From positions 3,974 to 45,563 of the forward strand of contig JADHZB010001570.1 of NCBI GenBank assembly GCA_015657535.1: a stretch of 41,590 bases of DNA, given 5' to 3'. Position numbers and translations under genes: made by a program. The stretch's first letter is position 1. Every line of letters begins with the position of its first letter. Positions 1 to 9,500 of the stretch are shown here, one piece after another. Source of the stretch: Nephromyces sp. MM_2019 (lineage: Eukaryota > Apicomplexa > Aconoidasida > Nephromycida). The notes beneath the pieces were generated by a model. That model was given only the letters and a program-made list of their open reading frames with translations, ran no database searches and was not told where the DNA came from.

Positions 1-62
1 CACACACACACGTGCATTGAAGCCAGCCTAACACACACACACGTGCATTGAAGCCAGCCTAA
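1..62. repeat. 31-bp tandem repeat: ORF tail plus (CA)5
   Basis: Two perfect 31-bp units. Each is a ten-base CA spacer followed by 21 bases (11-31 and 42-62) identical to the last seven codons, stop included, of the ORF at 292-1017. Because each unit carries the stop of that ORF, the window probably begins inside an array lying downstream of another copy of the same gene, or inside an expanded fragment of its 3' end. The sequence diverges after position 68. Confidence 0.9.
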
Positions 63-222
63 CACACATGTGTTGGAACTCCTCTTTTCGGCTGCGGCAA
101 TAACCAATTAAGTAGTCCATGTGATTCTAATGTGTCTTCACTCGAAGACGATATCTATTGGCTTACTGTGAATTATGCTTCACGCCTTGGTTCGTGCCCT
201 TCATATCATTCCCCCTGTAATT

Positions 223-240
223 CCTCTGTCTTCACAGAGG
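223..240. repeat. 7-bp perfect stem-loop
   Basis: CCTCTGT, a four-base CTTC loop, and ACAGAGG form a perfect hairpin ending 51 bases before the start codon of the ORF at 292. It would lie in the 5' leader of that gene if transcription starts upstream. No function is claimed; a 7-bp stem can arise by chance. Confidence 0.4.
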
Positions 241-291
241 ATTTTATGAGTTGTGTAACAACCTTAACTTGACTTTCAAAAGACTTTATTC

Positions 292-1017
292 ATGACTGAC
301 TTTGGGAGGAATACGGCCGCAAGAGCGACTGAAAGATCCTCGAGCGTGCTTAGGGGGAGGGGTTCTTTTGAAGACTTGTCTTCATATTCTCCAGAGCTGG
401 TTGCAGCCCGGGAGACTTGGTCGGTAACAATTGACAATTCTGGGGAGGTGTTCGGGCGAGTGATAGAGAGATTTTCGAATACTGCGTCACAGCTTTTACA
501 GGAAACGAACACGATCCTAAGACAGACAGCCCAAGAGAATTCAAATTTACTGAGATCGATTGCATTGGGACAAGTTAGCGCAAGAGCGAACAACCCTCAA
601 CCTCAGCAGCCTGAAGAAACATCGGCCAACTTAAACCCAGCGGCACAAATTGGAGGGATATCAAACCTCCATCCACTTTTGACTGATCCGGCCACGTTAA
701 AGGCCTGGATCAGGTCCACCAATCCCAGAAAGAAGCTAGGCCCAGATGAAACCCGGCAGATTGCACAAGCTTTGGGGGCATACAACTTTCAACTGTATAT
801 GGTGCAGTCCTTTGGACAATGGTTCGAAGGAGAAGAGCAGGAAGCCTTCTACTTATTGATATATGGGCGTTCAAAAGCAGGGATTGTGGAGCTTATTAAG
901 GACTTTTGCATGGAAAATGATGTCTATATGTACTGGGTGAGAAAGTTAAGAGTTGACGCAAAATGGGGGCCTAAACCTCTTGTAAGGCTAGATCCACGTG
1001 CATTGAAGCCAGCCTAA
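292..1017 (+). CDS. Uncharacterised 241-aa intronless protein
   Basis: I do not recognise this protein. It is one uninterrupted ORF of 241 codons, ATG at 292 and TAA at 1015-1017. Residues about 1-45 are Ser/Arg-rich. Residues about 50-95 look helical and heptad-like (ERFSNTASQLLQETNTILRQ). A Gln/Pro/Asn-rich linker follows at about 97-120. The last 115 residues look like a compact globular domain with Trp and Tyr (GQWFEGEEQEAFYLLIYGR, YMYWVRKL). No signal peptide or membrane segment is seen. Unlike the other clear genes it has no introns, and its GC content (close to half by eye) is above the flanks. Its 3' end is duplicated in CA-linked 31-bp units downstream and at the window start, suggesting a tandem or multicopy locus. 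It could be a lineage-specific gene family or domesticated element-derived gene; no hallmark supports either. Confidence 0.7.
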   Translation: MTDFGRNTAARATERSSSVLRGRGSFEDLSSYSPELVAARETWSVTIDNSGEVFGRVIERFSNTASQLLQETNTILRQTAQENSNLLRSIALGQVSARANNPQPQQPEETSANLNPAAQIGGISNLHPLLTDPATLKAWIRSTNPRKKLGPDETRQIAQALGAYNFQLYMVQSFGQWFEGEEQEAFYLLIYGRSKAGIVELIKDFCMENDVYMYWVRKLRVDAKWGPKPLVRLDPRALKPA

Positions 1018-1044
1018 CACACACACACGTGCATTGAAGCCAGC
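997..1044. repeat. 31-bp repeat at the 3' end of the 241-aa ORF
   Basis: The last 21 bases of the ORF (997-1017) are followed by a ten-base CA spacer and a second, 17-base copy of the same coding end (1028-1044), after which the sequence diverges. The unit and period match the repeat at 1-62. The distance between equivalent positions (11 and 997) is 986 bp, which would be the period if the locus is a tandem gene array. Confidence 0.85.
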
Positions 1045-2336
1045 TCACCAGATACACACATACCTATACAAACTAGAGCTACACTTGCAATTGATATAGT
1101 ATACAGTTATATACTAAGTTAAGCCACCTAATCCCATCTATATCCTCATCAAAGTGTAGCCAAAAGTTTCTTTTATTTAGAGTATACTGCTCAGCAGTGT
1201 GTGGATTTTGTGGATAAAATCTTCTTGAAGGTGATGATGGCAGCTCAGAAAACACACATGTCAATTCGAATGTGTAGAGAGTAGATATTTGTAAGCTTCG
1301 TGTGTGTGTACTACGTGTGTGCAACTCTCTTCTGCAACCTAGTTTAAGCTTCTGTCAAAGAACGCATTAATTCTTTTAACAACAGCCATGGCATTGCTTT
1401 ACTCTCTTCGATTCTATTGTTTTTCCCTGTATAGCGACGCTCTTTTTCTAGCATTTCATAACTTTTTCTAGGCGTTTTCTAGTTTTTCTTGCAATAGCAC
1501 TTCCTCAGTGTTTAGTGAGATGTTGTGTGTTGGCTTGCAAGTTGATTTTTCCATTTAGTGCAGAGATTCACTGCCTTGTGGGTGTGAGTTTGGTGAAGAC
1601 TGAAGACCCTAGGTAATCTCTCTTTTTTGGAGGAATTTATTGAACTTGAATTGAGTAAAAGTTTGCACTAGGCTTTTTTCTTGCACCCTATTGAATCAAA
1701 AGAGTCCGAGCAAAGACTAGAAAAAGTGCTGTGTGTGCAGGAAGCATTGCTTTTATTGAAGAAGCAAGCAGCTTCTAGGCTTCTCTTCAACATGAGAAAC
1801 TGATTTTTCAAATTTGGATTGAAGGCAGTAACTGAAGCTGGAACTAAGCTGAAATTACTGCAAAGGCCCTTTTTTTTATTGTGTGTGTTGCTTTGGTTTA
1901 CAAATTGTTTGGCTGCATTTCAAGCATTAAAAAATATTGAATAGTTTGGGAGATTCATGAAAGATTTCAAAGTGTTGCAGGCCGTCAGGTGATTCCTTTC
2001 TGTGAAATTTTGAAGAGAGTTGTCACTTCCTGCTGGTCAGAAAGGGGAGGTTTTGTTCATGAGCAAACTCCTTGTTAAGCAAAGACTTTGAAGGCAAAGT
2101 CTGCTGCTTGGAAGCAAGTCAAAGGCCCTGCCTCATACATGGTAGTGTGCTACCCGTTTAAACTGTGAAAAGCCGTCAATTGGGGTTGCAGCTTCGTTAC
2201 TGCTGATCGATTGAAGCCAGGGAGGCTATATCTTGAGGGCTTTTATGGTATTCGAGCTAAGATGCTTTCGAAATAGTTAGGTTTTTGAGATGTCTCAATC
2301 AGTAGTTCTGGTGTTTTCTTGTCGTAGCTTTTTTAG
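1045..2336. other. No confident gene; CA-rich then T-rich sequence
   Basis: Positions 1045-1330 contain several CA/TG runs. The rest is T-rich on the + strand and looks like leader or intron sequence. One segment, 1564-1612, is bounded by a TGCAG acceptor and an AG/GTAATC donor and is open in one frame (IHCLVGVSLVKTEDPR). It could be an exon of the tentative + strand gene downstream, but I could not connect it in phase. Confidence 0.4.
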
Positions 2337-2368
2337 GGGAAAATAAGTATGAAGAAGCACAGAGAGAG

Positions 2369-2434
2369 GAGGAGCAGAAGGAGAGAGAGGAGCAGAAGGA
2401 GAGAGAGGAGCAGAAGGAGAGAGAGGAGCAGAAG
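2369..2434 (+). repeat. 18-bp tandem repeat, ~3.7 copies
   Basis: The unit gaggagcagaaggagaga occurs at 2369, 2387 and 2405 with a partial copy at 2423. In one + strand frame it reads as EEQKER repeats inside an open segment from about 2337 to 2535, which begins after a pyrimidine-rich TTTTTTAG acceptor. In another frame it reads as Arg/Ser-rich. Either could be a low-complexity exon, but neither joins its neighbours cleanly. Confidence 0.85.
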
Positions 2435-2574
2435 AAAAAACAACAACACCATGAAGCGCTAAACACTCAGCAACTTATACCCCCTAAAAGTCGCAGGCAC
2501 AGCTCTTTGCCTTTGCGATGTATAGTACACACGTAAATAGCAAGAGGCTTCATCATTTATTGCACGTATTTTAG

Positions 2575-3459
2575 GACTCAACATTCCGGAAGGTGTGCAG
2601 GCCAGAGTTTCTCAGGGGGAATCAGCAAAGTTCAAAAACCGTGCAAATGACGTCCGTAACTACCTTTTGCTCTGCCTATAACTTGCCAAATTTCTTCCCT
2701 TAAAAATTCCAGCACACACGCTCACCCACATAGAATCAAAGGTTTTTCCCAAATTTGTTTTTTCGCTGTCTTTTCTTGCCTAATTCTGTTTTATTAGCTG
2801 AAAATTGCAGGATATTCTCCTTCTTTAAGCTAAAAAACTGCTCTGTGGTGAAGTTTCTTCTCTCGCTGCTTTTATTTTACGTGAAATTTCAAGTTTGCTG
2901 TTGCTCTAACATCAGGAGCTAGTTGGGATTTTCTGAAAAATCTGTTCAATTTCGTGGCTTTAAAAAGAAATTATCATTCCAATTTTCTGCAAAACTAATC
3001 ATTTTAAAACAAAAGATTGTTATGGGCAAGCAGCAATGGCTGAAGTTTTTATCAAAAGCTGATTCACCATAATCTTTTCAAAAGCAGAGAGATCCCCGAA
3101 GAAGCAGAACTTTGAGCTATGATGAAGAGCAAGAACGAGATCTTTCTTCAGCTCATTTCATCCCTCATTGCCTTCAAACACGGCATGAAGATGAAAAATG
3201 AGGATATGAACCAATCTTTGCAGGGAATTGTGTCTTCGCCTACTTAATACAGCTATTGTACAGAGTTTTTCAAAACTATTTAATAACTCTGGCTACTATC
3301 CAGCTGCAGACCCTAGAAGATTTTTGCGTAGAGGCGTTGTGTATGCCTCTATTTGGCATCGAACATTCAGAAAAGTTTGTGTGCGTCAAGCTTAAAATCC
3401 ATGATCGCTATGTTAATATAATGTCTACAAGCTTCTTGTCGAAGAGCTCGTTAGATTAG
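2575..3459 (+). CDS. Tentative multi-exon gene, product unknown (3' part)
   Basis: Three + strand segments join in phase. Exon 2575-2655 follows a TATTTTAG acceptor and ends at C/GTAACT (reads NIPEGVQARVSQGESAKF). Exon 3117-3229 follows TTTGAG and ends at ATT/GTGTCT (reads NEIFLQLISSLIAFKHGM). Exon 3304-3459 follows ACTATCCAG and ends in TAG (reads LQTLEDFCVEALCMPLFG). The joined C-terminus is about 116 residues, mostly helical-looking, with no motif I recognise. The 5' end is not resolved; the EEQKER repeat segment at 2337-2535 may be an upstream exon, but its phase does not fit with a good donor. An AATAAA motif lies about 50 bases past the stop. The gene would converge on the coiled-coil gene, with stop codons 130 bases apart. 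Short open segments can join by chance in AT-rich DNA, so this is a low-confidence model. Confidence 0.3.
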
Positions 3460-3589
3460 ATGCAGTACAGGGTCTTCATAAGTCAATATGGAACTTTTTT
3501 TTATAAAAAATATCCAATAAAAATGACGCTATAAACAATATTGTTTTTATGTTTTAATGTAGAGAATTTTCTCCCTCTTCTTCTTTCTG

Positions 3590-6500
3590 TTATGGTTTGT
3601 CTTTGTGTTCTTCTTTGTGTTCCATTTTATCTTCATCTTCTTTGTGTTCTACTTTTTCCTCTTCGCCCTCTTCTCCGCCCTCTTCTCCTTCTTCTTCGCC
3701 CCCTTCTCTCTCCCTCTGCTTCCTCTCCTCAAAAAAAGAGTGGGATGACAATGCAGCTCTCCCCTCCATTACAGGGAAAACCATCTTAATAACCTTTCTT
3801 CCATATTTGGTATATCCAGCAATGCTGCCCTGTATTGACAAATATGATATTTTAACGCATCTAAAAGACTCATCGTGCTGTAGAACTTGCTCTGATATTA
3901 TAAACACACACGTTAAATCTTCATATAGCAGCCGCTTCTTACCACAAGTTTACACAGGCTTACTATCATAATATTAGGCTTTTCCTGTTTCCATACTCTA
4001 AGCCTCTGCTATCTCAACTGCAATCGCTCTATCAAATTTATTCAAAAAACTAGCTTTTCTTAGTGCAGTAAAAATCTTTGCTTTTCTTCACATGTATACT
4101 CAATAATATAGCAACCTCTTTCTGCATCTATGATGCTCAAAAATCTCCGTTTTTTCCCACTTTAGACACCCAATTCTCGTGAATCCCTCCTATATGTTGG
4201 CAAAAATCCCTTGTACTTATCTGCAGCCATCTTTACTGAGTCCTCTCAAGTGTCTTATCGTTGCATGTATATTTTCTTTTCTAAATAATACTTTAGCACG
4301 TTCTTATGCTTACCTTATAGCTTGAAGCGTGAAAACAAGATTTCCCTTTACAGCTTCTGCAGCAAGTAAAACGTCTAAACTTGAAGCGACGTCCAAATTT
4401 TCCGCACATTTGAAGGTTTCTGGATTTTCTGGTGGAGCTTCCGAGCTCATCCCCTTCTTCTTCAGTGAATTCAGCTTATTTTTATTGGATACAAGCTTTC
4501 TTCGCTCAATCGCCAACTGAGCCTCAGTTTTTGTACGCAGCGTGACGATAGCCTAAGAATGGAGCGTATTGGGAAACAGGCAAAAATTATTATAATGGCA
4601 TTGAGTTACATAACTTCAAGCCATAGAAGCGAAATAGACAGGTTAAATCAGCACAGATTTGAGGCAAGAAAAAGCGAGTTGATGTTCTCCTACATGGTGA
4701 AGTAAAGAGTGAGACATATGAATGCCGACTAGTAGTAATCTTAATGGCAATCGTATTAAGCATTCAAGTGGTAACGATAGAAACGTAATACATGAAGATG
4801 AATTCAAAAAGTGTCGTCACGAAATCATCTTCGTCATCTTCATCATCTTCATCTACTTCATCAACTTCTTTATCTTCATCATCTTCATCTACTTCTTCAT
4901 CTTCATCATCTTCATCATCGTCATCATCGTCATCATCATCATCTTCTTCATCATCAATTTCAGCTAAGTTATACATCCTTGTTTATAAGTGCAATGTTGC
5001 AAATATCGAGTTTTCTGCCATTTTTGATGCTTTTTCCATTCTCTTTGTTTTGCTAATTATACACGGCCATCACGAGTAAATAGTACTTCGAAAATCCACT
5101 GAAATTGGCGAGACATTATCTTTTACGGGCGAAGGTTTGATAGTTTAAGTTTAGAAGCTGGAACCTTTTCTTCTGAAAGTACTGTGCTTCTCGCTCCCTA
5201 GTAAATTTTTTAACCTTACTGCCATTAAAATAAGAATCTTGGACCAACATAATCAACAAATATTGATCAGAAAAAGAGTCGTAAGTGTGTGCAATTACCC
5301 CTTTTAGACACCTAAAAATTCATCAAAAAAGCAAAGGATAGAGTTTTGAGCATTCTCGCTCGCTCCCACATACTTTGAAATTCCAAAAAACTGCCTTATA
5401 ACTGCTCTTCTGCCGGATATCACACACTACCACTTACACTTCGTTGTAGCATCAAGTCTTTCCTGTTGAAGCTGAAATCCGCGTAAGCTTGAGACAAAAT
5501 CGTGTGAAATACCTCGTAATCCTTGAGCTTCTTCGTATTCTCTGTTAATTTTACTTTCTGCTCTTCAAGCACTATTTCCAGACTCTGCTGGTATTGTGCC
5601 AATTTTTTCACGCTCATTGAGGTGTTCGGTACGTTGCTCGCCCTTTTCTTCAGCTGCCTGTCTTCCTCCTGGGTGAATAGAATAATCTTTTTGACGTTCT
5701 TCGCTGCCATCTTATTCTTTCCCTCGAGAGCCTCTATTTCTTCATTAATTAGCCTTTTTTTGGATAGCTGATTCTGCAAATTTTTCATGCATGTTCAATG
5801 ATGTAGGTATCTCGCTTCTTACAGCATTTTTATGTTTTTAACAGAAGCCTTTTTCTGCTCTAATAGTTTCTGCCTCTTTTTTTTAGGACTTCACTCATTA
5901 CTTGAGCGTTGATGTGCTTCAACTTTTATGTTTCGAACGCTCTTTATTTACCCTATTTTCAGCCGTTATTTCGGCCCGTATATCCACTTGTGTTGCACAG
6001 TGAACGCACGCAAGCATCTCTTTTTCCTTACTTTGAGCTTACTTTTCTCATTAATAAGTTTTAATACCAAGAGAAAGAGCATTTCTAAGTAATTTTAATA
6101 GCATCATGAATCAGCTCTAAGGTAATATCTTCCCAGTGTACTTCATAAGGAGGCTGATTTCACAGAATTTTTACTAAAATTAACTTTTTCCCTGAATATA
6201 TGCGGGAATTTAAATGGCTTAGTATTGTTTTATAATTTAACACCTTACCTACTCGCTGAACACACCCGATGCAGCAATAGAGATACTAATTTAGAAGCGG
6301 AAAAAAGCAAAGAATCTAGCGAAAAAGGTTCTTCTGCAAAGCGTTACCTGAGCCGATGCCTTAAGCTCTTCGAGGGCCTTACGTTGAGCCTCATTTTCCT
6401 GATTTTAGATGTATGCTTAAGATGCTTTGTGTGTAAGCGCATATTTTTGTGCCGTTTTTTTTGAAAAGGCGTTGCGCGCATAAGTAGAATTATGTCAAGC

Positions 6501-9500
6501 TGCGAATACAGCATACTTTGCCATTCTGACCGCTTTTGAAAAAGTGTTTTTTTGCGAAAAATTAAAAAAATTTGAGGCAGATGCAGCCTTTGTAAGTTTT
6601 TTACTGCGAAAACTCCGTTGATTTACCTAAATTTCGCGATTTTTTGATGTCATAAACGCAAAAAATTTCTACAAGGACAATTCTTGGAGATATTTTTTTG
6701 GTTGCCCTCTTACTCCTCGTAAAAGCGGTATCGTTAGCGTGAAATTATGGGGTTCAACTGACTTTATGAAAAATAAAGCAATGCAGAAATGTCTTTGGAA
6801 ATTTTAATCATTCACTCGTATGTATGCAATCGCATCGGAAAATAGTATGCCAAAAGGACCACAGACATATTCTCTTTCCTGAGCAAGAATTTCAAACTAG
6901 AAGCAGGTAAATAGGATTCATTTCGGCATTTATATATTTTGCACTCAAATCAAAATGTATCTACACTTTTTAAATCCCTTGCAAAATGCGCAAAATCGCT
7001 ATTGTAATAATTCCAGAGGTAAGCACACATTTTAATATAGGAGCCACGCCGAAACGAAGATGATCGAATAGCTAAAAGTAGTTGCAAAGAATTTGGAGGG
7101 CGCATAATTTTGGGAATCTATTAAAGCTTGAGGATACTCAAGGACATGCAAAGAAAATTTTCTGCTTAAACGTGAAAGCGCATCTAAACCTAAGCCTTAG
7201 AAACACTGAAAATGAATAAAATCCAGTGTATTAACTCCGATAGACTCACCATCTTCAAAACCTCCACCTTTGAGTTTTTAACGGAATTTCGGTTCCTCTT
7301 TTTTGCAAGTTCTAAAGCTAGAACTTTGCTCCTACCCTCTTCCACTTTCTGGCATGATTTTCACATCAAAAAGGAGCCTTAAAAATATTCTGAATGATTA
7401 TATTGTTGTTTTTACATTGTAAAAAGACTATCCATAACACATTTGCATATATATTAATGCAGATGCATCCTTGCCTTCCCTTATCTTTTCTGCTTGATGG
7501 ATATCGCGCATCATTGCAATTTCCCTTGCATGCGCTTCGTTGTTCTACCACATTTAAATTTGGGTTTAGAAAGCCTCCGGGATTCTCATGTGAAATTCTC
7601 GTTAAAACTCCAATTCTCCATCAAAAAAATATTCACGCATTTCTGAAATATGGCTTCACGCATATGTTTGCTAGCTCAGCAAATACCTACTATATCTCGA
7701 ACCTTGTATGATCGGAAAAACCCAGGGTTTTTATCTCAAATTACTAACCTTATATGATCGGAGAAGAGTAGCTTCTAGCTCAAGTTGCTTCGCGGCCTGT
7801 CCTCTACTGATATCAAGCTGCTCCTTCTGATTTCTAAGACTGATAAACTCTTCATGGAATTTCGAATTTTGATCCCTAATCCTTAAAATCTGATTTTTAG
7901 AATTCAAAAAGCTCTATGAACTTATGATTTTTGTGTCTAGCATGCACGCACTAGTTACATACTCTAAGCAAGTATCAACGAAATTAAATTTCTGCTGTCC
8001 TTGTTTCTAATCAGTTCCAGTAGAATATTTTTTATGCACGCCCAAAATTACACTGTCAAAGCTACTTTCAATTGCCCTTTTTGAAGGAGTTTATTGTCGC
8101 AAATCCAGTATACACACGCTGTAAAAATTGACTGTCCAATAACGACAATAAGCGTGCCAAACTCAATCTCATCAAAAACAAATACATCTAATCATGAATA
8201 TATTCTTTTCGGTAGATTTAGTGCAGAAACTATTTCCTGCTGCGAAAAACAAAATTTCACTGATAGGCATTCAAACTTGCTGAGGAAAATTTACGTGCAT
8301 CTGAAAGGCGACTATCCCAGTGAAATAAAAAGTACTCAAACATTTTATGCAAGTTGTAACTTCACTTTCTACGAAACTCTTGCTTAGAAAATCCTTCTCT
8401 AACATTTGTTAGATTAGAAGGATATTCCTACGAGGTAAACATTTAAAATTGAAGCTAAAAATTCAGGCAAAGCACCCTGGTTTTTCTAAATCGCATTAGT
8501 TGTCTCTTCGATGTCCATGCTCAAAAAATGAAGTAATAAAGCAAGGAGGATGATGAAAAGATAGTGCCAAAGACTAAGGGCCTCTGGAAGACTTTCAGCC
8601 AACACCATCTAGTGAATTCAATTACAAATTACTGAAGGATGAAAGCGTGGGGAACGTTTAAAAAGCTACTTTGTTCATATAAACAGATCCGATGTGATGA
8701 AATTTTTCAGGATTTTGATGAACCAGAAAAAAAAACAAACTTGAACTACGAAATAGACCGTAAGCAGGAATTTTCCCCAAACGACCATTAAAAAAAGTTG
8801 GTAAAACACGCAACAAACGGGAAAATAAGCTTAGATGAGTAAAGCAAAAAGAGCGCAACAGTGATTAGGAAAGCGATAAAATGTAGCAAACGCTCGTACA
8901 GGAAAGTAAAATATTTTTCAAAACTATAGTAACAACATAGCTTCGCAGCAAGAAGCGATTAAGGATAGCGAGTGACTCCGCAGCTCTATCATGGGGTAAC
9001 TTCTTTTTAACTTACGTCTAATTCGCAAGTATTGCCTAGCATTAATACTTTGTCGCGCGTGTGTGCATGCTTTTTTATCTCTTTCTCTATTCCATTAATT
9101 CGTAGCTTCAAAGATACTTTTTCTTTCTGGAGGTTATCATCATCAGAAAGAAGGCTTGAAAGATGCTTCATCGTAGTCCTGTAAAAAAATTCGTATTTGA
9201 AAGTGTAATATCAGTGCCTAGTATATCAGTGACTTCTTCGTTTTCGTCAGGGTGAGACTTATATGCTTCGTGCATATGCTCTCGGTTCCTTATGCACAAG
9301 TAGCGTATATCTGTCTTTTCACTGTAGGCGACGAGCTCGCCGCCATCTGCTTCGAATAAAAAGGATATTTATCCAAAAAAAACATATTTTAGGAAATAAA
9401 AACATCAGAACTTGATGCTGCAGCCATGACCTGCTGGAAAGAGAAAAACCCCGTTTTCCAAACGTTTCTACAAATTAAATTTTACAAATAAGAGCATTTT

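Noticed and set aside
1079..1324. 81-codon - strand ORF over CA repeats
   Set aside because: The N-terminal half is repeat-derived (HTRSTHTRS), there is no splice or composition support, and it lies in the 3' flank of the 241-aa ORF.
4764..4976. Asp/Glu-rich ORF on the - strand (DDDDDDEDDEDE type) and Ser/His-rich shadows on the + strand
   Set aside because: It is a trinucleotide microsatellite in an intron; its acidic frame does not fit the phase of the exons on either side, which join directly.
9190..9370. An open - strand stretch of about 66 codons (GGELVAYSEKTDIRYLCIRN...) inside an intron of the coiled-coil gene
   Set aside because: Exons 9900-9857 and 9178-9016 already join in phase, and this stretch can only be entered in a different phase; it has no clear donor.
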